6,342 bases of DNA from Acidimicrobiia bacterium (GTDB lineage Bacteria; Actinomycetota; Acidimicrobiia; Acidimicrobiales; SZUA-35), in the NCBI GenBank assembly GCA_029857855.1, contig JAOUGG010000154.1:1-6342 (forward strand), read 5' to 3'. Position numbers and translations under genes: made by a program. Below the pieces are notes generated by a model. It worked only from the letters and a program-made list of their open reading frames with translations. It was not told the DNA's origin and did no database searches. Positions 1-6,183 of this stretch are shown here, in pieces. How positions within the stretch are numbered: position 1 is the stretch's first letter; every line of letters starts with the position of its first letter.

Positions 1-1390
1 CCACCTCGGCGTCGTCGAATGGCGTTCGGGTCTCGCCGATCTCCTGATAGGTCTCGTGACCCTTGCCCGCGATCAGGACGACGTCGCCGCTCCGGGCCCG
101 GCGGAGTGCGGTTTCGATGGCCCGGCGGCGATCGGGTTCCACCACTGCGGTCTGCGGCGTCTCGAACCCGCCGACCACCGCGTCGATGATGGTGTCGGGA
201 TCCTCGGACCGAGGATTGTCGGATGTCACTATCGCCACGTCAGCGCCTCTCTCCGCCACCCGACCCATCTCGGGCCGCTTCTGGGCATCGCGATCACCGC
301 CGCATCCGAACACAACGAACACACGGTTCGGACCCGCCACCTGGCGAGCGGCGGTCAGGGCGGATTGCATTGCGTCCGGGGTGTGAGCGTAGTCGATGGC
401 GACGTGAAAAGGTTGACCGCCCGGCACCAGCTCGAACCGACCCCGGACGGGCATCGACTTCTCGAGTGCGGCGACCACCTGGTGGACCGCGATGCCTGCG
501 ACGAGGGCCGCGGTGGCCGCCCCGAGCGCGTTGCTGACGTTGTGGGCTCCGGCCAGGGGCAGCACGACCTGATGGTCGCCCCACCGGAAGAGGCTGGTGG
601 GTCCATCGAAGCGAAGGTCGACCGCTTGATCCAGGCTGTAGGTGTCGGTCGTGACCGAGTCCGGAATCCGTTCGACGAGGCGCCGCCCGTAGGGATCGTC
701 GATGTTGATCACGGCGTGGTCGGTGAAACCGCCGGTGAACAGCCGGGCCTTGGCCTCGAAATAGGCTTCGACGGTGTGGTGGTAATCGAGGTGGTCGCGG
801 CCCAGGTTGGTGAAGATGGCCGAGGCGAAGTGGGTCCCATCGACCCGCCCCATGTCGAGGGCGTGGGAGGACACCTCGACGGCCACCATCTCACAGCCGG
901 AGTCGCGGGCTTCGGCCAGCATGCGCTGGAGGTCGGTGGCCTCCGGTGTCGTGCGGGCGCCCTTGAGCGTGCCGATGATCTCGGTTCGCCGACCGGCGTG
1001 GGAGAAGATGTCGGACAGGAGCTGCACGATCGAGCTCTTGCCGTTCGTTCCGGTTACACCGATGACGGCCACGGCCCTCGACGGGTGGTGGTGGATCGCG
1101 GCGGCAACGGGGCCCATGGCGGCCCTGGTCGACGGCACGACGATCTGCGGGATGGTGTCGATGGAGTCGAGGACCCGCTCGACGAGCAGTGCTGCCGCGC
1201 CGGCCTCGACGGCGGCCGGGGCGAAGTCGTGACCGTCGGCTCGGCTTCCAGGAACGCAGGAGTAGAGCCAACCGGGCTGCACCGCACGGGAGTCGTGGGT
1301 GGCGTCAATGATCGGGGTCTCGACGCCACCGTTCCTGCCGGCCCGCAACGTACCGTTGCACGCATCGGCGAGTTCGGCGGCGGTCGCCAT
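1..1390 (-). CDS. murE: UDP-N-acetylmuramoyl-L-alanyl-D-glutamate:meso-diaminopimelate ligase MurE (partial, 3' end outside window)
   Basis: This cytoplasmic Mur ligase adds the third stem-peptide residue to UDP-MurNAc-L-Ala-D-Glu using ATP. I translated 463 codons from the ATG at 1390 to the window edge without a stop; the family is about 490 residues, so only the extreme C-terminus is missing. Visible in order: the N-terminal substrate domain with DSR and DGHDF (about residues 33-56), the P-loop GVTGTNGKSS (111-120), EVSSHALD (172-179), TNLGRDHLD (194-202), the AK pair whose lysine (214) is the usual carbamylated residue, DYAHTPDAM (333-341), GCGGDRD with KRPEMG (362-376), DNPRSEDP (391-398) and GKGHETYQ (442-449). 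DNPR with its arginine is the known meso-DAP-selecting signature, so a DAP-type wall is inferred. The P-loop has SS where TT is more common. The start overlaps the ftsI stop by one base (TGATG) and has AAGGA eight bases upstream. murF probably follows outside the window. Confidence 0.97.
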   Translation of the reverse strand, partial: MATAAELADACNGTLRAGRNGGVETPIIDATHDSRAVQPGWLYSCVPGSRADGHDFAPAAVEAGAAALLVERVLDSIDTIPQIVVPSTRAAMGPVAAAIHHHPSRAVAVIGVTGTNGKSSIVQLLSDIFSHAGRRTEIIGTLKGARTTPEATDLQRMLAEARDSGCEMVAVEVSSHALDMGRVDGTHFASAIFTNLGRDHLDYHHTVEAYFEAKARLFTGGFTDHAVINIDDPYGRRLVERIPDSVTTDTYSLDQAVDLRFDGPTSLFRWGDHQVVLPLAGAHNVSNALGAATAALVAGIAVHQVVAALEKSMPVRGRFELVPGGQPFHVAIDYAHTPDAMQSALTAARQVAGPNRVFVVFGCGGDRDAQKRPEMGRVAERGADVAIVTSDNPRSEDPDTIIDAVVGGFETPQTAVVEPDRRRAIETALRRARSGDVVLIAGKGHETYQEIGETRTPFDDAEV

Positions 1391-3537
1391 CACGGCGTTC
1401 CTTCGTCCGGCAACGGCGGCGGGGAGCCGCCGGCCACCAATCCGGCGACGACCGAGTCGCCTCCGGCTTCGTCGCTGGCCCCGTCCTCGGCGCCAGCGGC
1501 TTCGGTGCCGCCGCTGTCGATCGTCGGGGCGGCCGGCGCCGGTGCATCGTCCGATACCGCGGTCTCGGTCGGTGCACCTTCGTCGGCTGCAGCCTCCTGG
1601 GCCACGGCCTCGGTGACGGCGGGATTGGCCTCGGCCGAAGCGGCCGGCTGTGGATCCACGCCGGCGGCGGCCGCCGTTTCGGCCTCGCCGAGGTGGTCAA
1701 CGGTGGCCGGGGCCGCCCGAACCTTGGTGTCGGGTGGTGGGATCGAGCCGTCGGGCGGGACGGCGAGGATACGAAGGGCGTAGTGGCCGACCTTTGAGAA
1801 CACCGGGGCGGCCACGGCCGAGGCGTAGAACGCCCCTTGCGGTTCGTCGACCACGATCACCATCGAGATCTCCGGATCGTCAGCGGGTACATACCCGGCA
1901 AAAGTAGCCACATATCGACGGTTACCGGTCTCGCCATACCCGGTCTTTCCGTTCGCATCGGTGAAGACCTTCCAGGCGGTTCCGGTCTTGCCCGCCACCT
2001 TGAAGCCGTCGATGGCCGCGCTCTGACCCGTTCCCTCGGTGACCACACCCGACAGCATGCGGGTCATCTCCGCCGCCGCCTCCGAGGAGAGAACCGGCTT
2101 GGCCGGGTCGTTGGAGCGGGGGAACTCGGTACCGTCGGGCGCCCGCAGCGACCGAACGAGGCTCAGGTTCTGATAGAGACCGTTGTTGGCGAACACGTTG
2201 TAGGCGGCGGCCAGTTGGGCGGAGGTGACGGTGATGCCCTGACCGAACGAGATCGTGGCCGCCTCGCTCCCCTGCCAGGTTTCCGGAGGACGGACGATGC
2301 CGGACTCCTCACCGCGAACACCCAACCCGGTCAGCTGGCCGAAGCCGAACCGCCGCTGGTAGTCGTGCAGGTAGCCGGGGCCGACCTGCTCCGACAGCAT
2401 AATCGTACCGACGTTCGACGACTGGGCCATGATCCACGAGATCGGGAACGGTGCTCCCGGGTGCTCGGGGTGGTCGACGAAGGTCTGACCACCCACGCTG
2501 GTCCGCGACGGCACGTCGATCAGGGTGTCGGCCGTATAGCCGAGTTGGTCGATGGCGGCAGCCACCGTGATCGGCTTCAACACCGATCCCGGCTCGAACG
2601 TGTCGAGCAGGGTCTTGTTGTAGATCGGGATGATGCACTTGCCGGCATCGGAGCGGGCAACCGAGACCATGGCCAGGATCTCACCGGTCTTCGGGACCGA
2701 GATGACCGCCGTCGCCCCCTTGGCCCCGGTCTCCTCGCAATGCTCGAGCAGCGCCTGCTCGGCCACGAACTGGATCCGGTGGTCGATGGTCAGAACGACG
2801 TCGTACCCGGCGGCCGCCGGATTCACCGACCAGTCGCCGACGCTGATGCTGCCGAACGCACCTTTCTCGAACACCTCGGACCCGGCAATACCGGTCATGG
2901 CCGCGTTGTACTGGTCCTCGATGCCGTAGTAGCCGACCTCGTCGGGATCAACCCGGCCGATGACGGGACGGGCCAGCAGCTCCGCCGGGTAGATGCGGTC
3001 CTCCTCCGGGCTCAGAAAGACGGCCACCAGATGATCACGGGTCTGCTCGTCGGCTTTCAGTGCCTCGATGGCCACAACCGCGTCCTCGGGCAGCGCCCGT
3101 CCCAGCAGCTCGTAGCGGTCGTTGGTCGAGGCCGGAGTGAGCCGCTCGGTCAGCTCCGCGGCGTCGATACCGAGCACCGGGGCCAGCAGAGCGGCCGTGG
3201 CCGCAGGATCGATGATCTTGGCCGGATCGGCCGTGACCTGCTTGCTCGGCGTCGACGAGGCGAGCACGAAGCCGTTGCGGTCGACGATCGAACCCCGGTA
3301 CGCCGGCAGCGCCCGCTCCCGGGTTCGCTGCGACAAGCCCAGGTCGAGATACTGGTCGGGTCGAACAACGATCAGGTCGACCAAAACCGCGACGAAGCCG
3401 ACCCCGACGAGGCAGAACACGACCAGTACCAGAACGAGCCTGTTGAGAGGATCGCGTGGGCTGGTGGTTCGCCGAAACTTCTTCCGTCGTACCGCCCGAC
3501 GCTTCTCGTCTCTCAGAGAGGCACGCCCGTTTGTCAT
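1390..3537 (-). CDS. ftsI: Septal peptidoglycan transpeptidase, class B penicillin-binding protein FtsI (PBP3/PbpB type)
   Basis: A 715-residue bitopic membrane protein that cross-links septal peptidoglycan in the divisome, working with FtsW and FtsQLB. A basic cytoplasmic N-terminus (residues 1-30) precedes one transmembrane segment (about 33-57). The PBP dimerisation/pedestal domain opens with RGSIVDRNG (81-89). The transpeptidase domain has the nucleophile motif SVLK inside EPGSVLKP (catalytic Ser318), the SSN motif (373-375) and KTGT (517-520). The folded part ends near residue 600. Residues about 603-715 form an Ala/Pro/Glu/Asp/Ser-rich, probably disordered extracytoplasmic tail that FtsI proteins usually lack. 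No PASTA domain is visible. The ATG at 3537 overlaps the ftsL stop (ATGA), and AGGA lies 11 bases upstream. The same frame stays open a further 795 nt upstream, through ftsL in another frame, but that extension is Arg/Pro-rich shadow. Translational coupling to ftsL and murE is inferred from the overlaps. Confidence 0.96.
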   Translation of the reverse strand: MTNGRASLRDEKRRAVRRKKFRRTTSPRDPLNRLVLVLVVFCLVGVGFVAVLVDLIVVRPDQYLDLGLSQRTRERALPAYRGSIVDRNGFVLASSTPSKQVTADPAKIIDPAATAALLAPVLGIDAAELTERLTPASTNDRYELLGRALPEDAVVAIEALKADEQTRDHLVAVFLSPEEDRIYPAELLARPVIGRVDPDEVGYYGIEDQYNAAMTGIAGSEVFEKGAFGSISVGDWSVNPAAAGYDVVLTIDHRIQFVAEQALLEHCEETGAKGATAVISVPKTGEILAMVSVARSDAGKCIIPIYNKTLLDTFEPGSVLKPITVAAAIDQLGYTADTLIDVPSRTSVGGQTFVDHPEHPGAPFPISWIMAQSSNVGTIMLSEQVGPGYLHDYQRRFGFGQLTGLGVRGEESGIVRPPETWQGSEAATISFGQGITVTSAQLAAAYNVFANNGLYQNLSLVRSLRAPDGTEFPRSNDPAKPVLSSEAAAEMTRMLSGVVTEGTGQSAAIDGFKVAGKTGTAWKVFTDANGKTGYGETGNRRYVATFAGYVPADDPEISMVIVVDEPQGAFYASAVAAPVFSKVGHYALRILAVPPDGSIPPPDTKVRAAPATVDHLGEAETAAAAGVDPQPAASAEANPAVTEAVAQEAAADEGAPTETAVSDDAPAPAAPTIDSGGTEAAGAEDGASDEAGGDSVVAGLVAGGSPPPLPDEGTP

Positions 3538-4241
3538 CCGGTTCCGATTCCTGCCGCGACCGCCTTCGTGCCGGCCAGTCCGGCGAGCAGGGGCGCGGCC
3601 ATCTGATCGGCACCCGCCTCCGACGCAGATCCCCCGGTGGCGGCGCCGTCGGGGCCGGCCACCGCCATGGCCGAGACGGCGCTTGCCGACGCCGAGTCCG
3701 CGCCGACGTCGGTGGAGGCTGCAACCAGTCCCCCGGTGGACGATCCGGAGCCGTCGGTCGAGGCCGTGATGGCGCCGAGAACCGAGATCGGAACGACCTC
3801 GGGCGCTGGACCCACTGCCGCGAGATAGACGGGATCGTTGGCCCGAACCATGCCGATCTCGACGGCCCGGTCGATGATCGCGGCCGGGGCCGAGGACTCC
3901 TCGACCGAGCGCTCGAGTCGGGCCCGGTCGGCTTCGGCCTCGGCGATGCGGGTGCGCAGCAGGTCGAGCTCGTGCTGGTTGGCCACCAGTTGGGCCTGGG
4001 CCAGGGCGGCCGCGAAGAATCCGATGATCAGGACGACGAACATCGCCATGGCGAGGTTCCGGCGGCGGGCCCGACGACGCAGAGCCTGCTGATCGAACAC
4101 CCGCAGGTGGGGGCGGACGACGTTGGCCGGCGAGGAGACGCTCCGCTGGCGGGAGAGGTCGGCCCGCGCCGTCGCCGTCGAGCGCCCGGTCCTTCCGGAG
4201 CCCGAGGTCGGAGTTCTGCTGCGGGCAACTGCTGCTGTCAT
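3534..4241 (-). CDS. ftsL: FtsL-like bitopic cell-division protein with long C-terminal tail
   Basis: A 235-residue protein in the usual FtsL slot between rsmH and ftsI. It has a basic Ser/Thr/Arg-rich cytoplasmic N-terminus (1-61), one transmembrane helix (about 62-82), then a short heptad-like stretch rich in Leu, Glu and Arg (about 84-116) ending in IIDRAVEIGMV (122-132). That resembles the conserved end of FtsL/DivIC-type proteins, which join FtsQ and FtsB to activate FtsWI. FtsL proteins are usually 100-150 residues. The excess here is the long N-terminus and an Ala/Gly/Ser-rich tail (about 157-235) with no recognisable domain. Start choice: ATG at 4241 has AGGA six bases upstream (inside TAGGACTGACG). 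An in-frame GTG at 4265 would add eight residues but has no ribosome-binding site. The stop overlaps the ftsI start as ATGA. The family is called from architecture and position, since FtsL sequence conservation is poor. Confidence 0.82.
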   Translation of the reverse strand: MTAAVARSRTPTSGSGRTGRSTATARADLSRQRSVSSPANVVRPHLRVFDQQALRRRARRRNLAMAMFVVLIIGFFAAALAQAQLVANQHELDLLRTRIAEAEADRARLERSVEESSAPAAIIDRAVEIGMVRANDPVYLAAVGPAPEVVPISVLGAITASTDGSGSSTGGLVAASTDVGADSASASAVSAMAVAGPDGAATGGSASEAGADQMAAPLLAGLAGTKAVAAGIGTG

Positions 4242-4365
4242 CGTCAGTCCTATCAGTTCTTGCACTTCGGGGAGTCAAAATGGAGGTGTCCGGGAACGTC
4301 AGGGGGTGACCCCTGATCCCGGAGCTGGTCATTCGTGTTCCGCCGGGTTCTTGCCTTTCCGTGAG
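4242..4365 (-). promoter_or_regulatory. rsmH-ftsL spacer with a possible weak promoter
   Basis: This 124-bp gap breaks the otherwise tight cluster. It contains the hairpin at 4299-4316 and, on the minus strand, TTGACT (4278-4273), a five-of-six match to the -35 consensus. The hexamer 17 bp on (TGATAG) is a poor -10, and a start there would fall almost at the ftsL ATG. I see no gene in it. Confidence 0.2.
4299..4316. other. Hairpin in rsmH-ftsL gap
   Basis: TCAGGGG (4299-4305) and CCCCTGA (4310-4316) form a perfect 7-bp stem with a 4-nt loop, GTGA on plus and TCAC on minus. On the minus strand it is followed by mixed sequence rather than a T-run, so an intrinsic terminator is not supported. 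It could be an attenuator, processing or pausing element between rsmH and ftsL. Confidence 0.4.
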
Positions 4366-5364
4366 CTAGGCGGCAAGCCGCTCTATCGCTCGGAGTCGGG
4401 CACTGGCCGCCCTTGGGTTTGCCGCCAGTTCTTGATCGTCAGGTTGTCGGGCCGCCGGTCTGAGCAGTTGGAAGTCGACATCGGGTTCGATCGACGGGAG
4501 GCCTCGCGGGAGGCCGTGGGGTCGATCGACCGAGGTCCGGTCACGAAAGCAGTGCTTCACGATCCGGTCCTCGCCCGAGTGGTAGGTGAGGACCAGGCCG
4601 CGGCCACCGGCAATCAGTGCGTCGAGCGCCTGTTCGAGTGCCGGGCGGAGGACAATGAGTTCGTCGTTGACCTCGATCCGGATGGCCTGGAAGGTCCGCT
4701 TGGCCGGGTGACCGCCACGGCGGCGGGCCGCCGCCGGGATGGCCGAGACGACGACGTCGGCGAGCTCGGCCGTCGAGCGGAGCGGTCGGGCGGCGACGAT
4801 GGCCGAGGCGATGCGGGACGCGAACCGTTCGTCGGAGTGGCGCCGGATCAGATCGGCGAGCTCGTTCCGGTCGTAGTCGTTGACGACGGTGTCGGCCGAT
4901 CGGTCGGCCGACTGGTCCATTCTCATGTCGAGAGGTCCGTCGTTGCGGAAGCTGAAGCCGCGGTCGGCCCGATCGAGCTGCGGGGAACTCACCCCGAGGT
5001 CGAACAGGAATCCGCTCAGACGGCCGTCGTGGCCGATGTCGACGAAAACCTCGTCGAGCTGGTCGAAACGGGCCCGGCGGAGCGTCACCCTCGAACCGAA
5101 ACGAGCCAGTCGCTCGTTGGCCGCCGCCAGTGCCAGCTCGTCTCGATCGAGACCGAGCAGGTCGAGATCGGGGTTGGCATCGAGGAGAGCGGCGGCGTGT
5201 CCTCCACCACCGACGGTGGCGTCGAGGAAGGTTCCAGGCGGGACGTCGGCGGCCAGTGTGACCACTTGGTGGACCATCACCGGGTCGTGGGAGAAGATCC
5301 CCGATTCCGATGGCCCTGCCGGTTCCGGTGGTTCTGATCCCTTGTCGGGCCGATGATCAGTCAT
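4366..5364 (-). CDS. rsmH: 16S rRNA (cytosine(1402)-N(4))-methyltransferase RsmH (MraW)
   Basis: A 332-residue SAM-dependent methyltransferase that N4-methylates C1402 in the 16S rRNA decoding centre. Family hallmarks in order: HDPVM (26-30, the usual H-x-PV start of the fold), the SAM-binding FLDATVGGGGH (46-56), GLDRD (71-75), FLFDLGVSSPQLD with RGFSF (119-139), DGPLDMRMD (142-150), KRTFQAIRIEVNDEL (222-236), TYHSGEDRIVK (260-270) and NPRAASARLR (316-325). Length is normal apart from about 23 extra N-terminal residues before the conserved core. Two motifs vary: HSGEDR where HSLEDR is usual, and HSDERFA (176-182) where YGEERFA is usual. The ATG at 5364 is the only standard start between an in-frame upstream TAA and the core, but no Shine-Dalgarno sequence precedes it (CCCCTGCGAGCG). 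It lies 264 bp after mraZ and 124 bp before ftsL. Confidence 0.97.
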   Translation of the reverse strand: MTDHRPDKGSEPPEPAGPSESGIFSHDPVMVHQVVTLAADVPPGTFLDATVGGGGHAAALLDANPDLDLLGLDRDELALAAANERLARFGSRVTLRRARFDQLDEVFVDIGHDGRLSGFLFDLGVSSPQLDRADRGFSFRNDGPLDMRMDQSADRSADTVVNDYDRNELADLIRRHSDERFASRIASAIVAARPLRSTAELADVVVSAIPAAARRRGGHPAKRTFQAIRIEVNDELIVLRPALEQALDALIAGGRGLVLTYHSGEDRIVKHCFRDRTSVDRPHGLPRGLPSIEPDVDFQLLRPAARQPDDQELAANPRAASARLRAIERLAA

Positions 5365-5387
5365 CGCTCGCAGGGGCAGACGCCAAG

Positions 5388-5402
5388 CTACTTATCGGCC
5401 AT
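5388..5402 (-). other. Four-codon leader ORF (Met-Ala-Asp-Lys-stop) upstream of rsmH
   Basis: ATG GCC GAT AAG TAG reads from 5402 to 5388 and is preceded by a run of six G (5414-5409) with a 6-nt spacer, a better initiation context than rsmH itself has 23 nt downstream. Its ATG sits in the loop of a TTATCG/CGATAA stem (5408-5392). It is either a minimal leader coupled to rsmH or chance. Confidence 0.3.
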
Positions 5403-5440
5403 CGATAACCCCCCGGACTGCAACGTGTTCCAGGTTGTAT

Positions 5441-5512
5441 CTCCTGGGTGACACTAAGAGAAGTAGCGGGCGGAGTCGTGGGGCAGAAGCACTTCTCTTC
5501 GCATCCCGGGAG
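5441..5512 (-). other. 72-nt imperfect hairpin in the mraZ-rsmH gap; candidate structured RNA leader of rsmH
   Basis: On the minus strand AAGAGAAGT (5499-5491) pairs perfectly with ACTTCTCTT (5464-5456) around a 26-nt loop. Beyond a G/A mismatch, five further pairs including G-U wobbles continue the helix. After a bulged A, two G-C pairs follow, and then CTCC (5512-5509) pairs with GGAG (5444-5441). The 5' arm can alternatively fold with the loop (AGAA, GTGC, TTCT). A structured 'mraW RNA' motif upstream of mraW has been described in some actinobacteria. I cannot say from memory that this matches it. The 3' arm hides an AGGAG. Confidence 0.45.
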
Positions 5513-5549
5513 GCAATCGATGAACGATAGTTAGATTCGGTTCGCCCAC
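5454..5549 (-). CDS. Possible small ORF (31 codons) in the mraZ-rsmH gap, doubtful
   Basis: GTG at 5549 reads through to TAG at 5456-5454, encoding a 31-residue peptide ending RREVLLPHDSARYFS. The frame is open further back, into the mraZ end, to an ATG at 5648. AAGGAG lies only one base before the GTG, too close for normal initiation. Most of the peptide's second half is encoded by the arms and loop of the 5441-5512 hairpin, which argues for RNA structure rather than protein. I do not recognise the peptide and regard it as probably non-coding. Confidence 0.15.
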   Translation of the reverse strand: MGEPNLTIVHRLPPGMRREVLLPHDSARYFS

Positions 5550-5580
5550 TCTCCTTTCTTCGATCGCACGTGTCGTGGGC

Positions 5581-5594
5581 GGGCCCTGGGGCCC
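5581..5594 (-). other. GC hairpin just downstream of mraZ
   Basis: GGGCC, loop CCAG, GGCCC on the minus strand forms a 5-bp all-GC stem 34 nt after the mraZ stop. No T-run follows, so it is not a canonical terminator. It may slow polymerase or protect the mraZ 3' end. Confidence 0.35.
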
Positions 5595-5628
5595 TGTGTT
5601 CTTCTTGTCGGTGGTACTGCTGTCGGGC

Positions 5629-6054
5629 TCAGAGCCCCAGGCGGGCAACCGCCTCCGCCAGTTCGTCGGCTGCTTCGTCGCTTCCGAGATCCTCGGCGTA
5701 GGTTTCAGCCGGCCAGATCTCGACCCGGTCGTAGAGACCCGAGATCACCACCTGGGACTGAAATCCCAACTCGTCGAGGAGTTCCCTCGGCAAGGTGATG
5801 CGGCCGGTGGAGTCGAGCTTCACTTCTCGAACGCTGTTCATCAGCTTGCGGAAGACCCTCATCGAGATTCGTGACGCCGCCGATTCCGCTTTCCACTTCT
5901 CGGCCACGTTCCGAAACTCTTCGGCGTTCCACAGACCTAGACATCCGTCCAGTTGGGTGATGTAACCACGCTCGGCCACAAATGCCCGGAATGGCGCTGG
6001 GAGGACGACCCGGCCCTTTTCGTCGACCGCATGTTCGTATTGGCCGACAAACAC
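5629..6054 (-). CDS. mraZ: Transcriptional regulator MraZ
   Basis: A 141-residue DNA-binding protein of the MraZ family, with two tandem SpoVT/AbrB-like swapped-hairpin halves. The first half shows YEHAVDEKGRVVLPAPFR (6-23). The second shows VKLDSTGRITLPRELLDEL (78-96), including the paired GR-x-x-LP motifs. MraZ is known to form ring oligomers and to bind TGGGN direct repeats upstream of its own gene, controlling the dcw cluster; such repeats are present here at 6141-6176. The C-terminus ends with a short acidic helix-like stretch rich in Asp, Glu and Ala (about 118-141). The start is GTG at 6054, supported by GAGGTGA four bases upstream and by the MFVGQYEH-type N-terminus typical of the family. 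It is the first gene of the cluster in this window. Confidence 0.97.
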   Translation of the reverse strand: MFVGQYEHAVDEKGRVVLPAPFRAFVAERGYITQLDGCLGLWNAEEFRNVAEKWKAESAASRISMRVFRKLMNSVREVKLDSTGRITLPRELLDELGFQSQVVISGLYDRVEIWPAETYAEDLGSDEAADELAEAVARLGL

Positions 6055-6063
6055 CGTTTCACC

Positions 6064-6075
6064 TCACTTCTCCAT
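6064..6075 (-). other. Three-codon ORF (Met-Glu-Lys-stop) overlapping the mraZ ribosome-binding site
   Basis: ATG GAG AAG TGA reads from 6075 to 6064. Its stop overlaps the GAGGTGA ribosome-binding site of mraZ. It has only a weak GAG upstream. It may be chance, or a minimal leader whose termination affects mraZ initiation. Confidence 0.2.
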
Positions 6076-6129
6076 TCTCGAGCGCCGTATTCAGTTGTCT
6101 TTTCTTCTGTGTGTTCTTCAGTTCTTGCT

Positions 6130-6146
6130 GTGGGGCTTTCCCCCAC
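6130..6146 (-). other. Stem-loop at expected 5' end of the mraZ transcript
   Basis: On the minus strand GTGGGG, loop GAAAG, CCCCAC form a perfect 6-bp stem within a base or two of the predicted start site. The 5' arm is also the last MraZ box, so the 3' arm gives an inverted GTGGG half-site. It could protect the mRNA 5' end or be a by-product of an inverted MraZ site. Confidence 0.5.
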
Positions 6147-6176
6147 TGCGTGCCAAATTAACCCACTTCGTCCCCC
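6141..6176 (-). promoter_or_regulatory. Predicted MraZ operator: 10-bp-phased TGGGN repeats over the promoter
   Basis: Minus strand: TGGGT (6165-6161), TGGCA (6155-6151) and TGGGG (6145-6141), each separated by exactly 5 bp. A G-run at 6176-6172 continues the 10-bp phase upstream. MraZ is known in Escherichia coli to bind TGGGN direct repeats separated by 5 bp. The middle box is degenerate in one position. The array covers the promoter spacer, the -10 hexamer and the expected start site, so autorepression is the inferred effect. Confidence 0.72.
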
Positions 6177-6183
6177 TTTGCAA
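6155..6183 (-). promoter_or_regulatory. Predicted mraZ/dcw promoter (-35 TTGCAA, 17-bp spacer, -10 TAATTT)
   Basis: On the minus strand TTGCAA (6183-6178) is separated by exactly 17 bp from TAATTT (6160-6155), which fits the TANNNT -10 pattern of high-GC Gram-positives. Transcription would start around 6147-6149, giving a leader of about 93 nt before the mraZ GTG. It is the best -35/-10 pair I found in the 288 bp upstream of mraZ, and the MraZ-type boxes lie directly over it. The call rests on pattern only. Confidence 0.6.

Noticed and set aside
56..1783. 575-residue open frame on the plus strand
   Set aside because: It lies antisense to murE and the end of ftsI, both of which show clear motifs. 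The translation has no recognisable domain and the skewed composition typical of GC-rich antisense frames.
1837..3606. 589-residue open frame on the plus strand
   Set aside because: Antisense to the ftsI catalytic domain and made of His/Gly/Arg/Asp-rich low-information sequence.
4242..4265. GTG at 4265 as the ftsL start
   Set aside because: It has no ribosome-binding site, whereas the ATG at 4241 has AGGA at good spacing.
3538..4332. 265-residue N-terminal extension of FtsI from an ATG at 4332
   Set aside because: The extension runs through ftsL in another frame and is Arg/Pro/Gly-rich noise. A normal FtsI N-terminus and membrane segment begin at the ATG at 3537, which also makes the ATGA overlap.
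4123..5337. 404-residue open frame on the plus strand
   Set aside because: Antisense to rsmH and the ftsL start; no domain or plausible start context.
5455..5487. Possible rsmH promoter ACGACT-17-TAGTGT on the minus strand inside the gap
   Set aside because: The -35 matches only three of six positions and the -10 lies in the 3' arm of the hairpin; not strong enough to list as a promoter.
5595..6119. Shared 10-mer TGTGTTCTTC at 5595-5604 and 6110-6119, one after mraZ and one in its leader
   Set aside because: Match is short, both lie in purine-rich leader-like sequence, and flanks do not align, so a common element is not supported.
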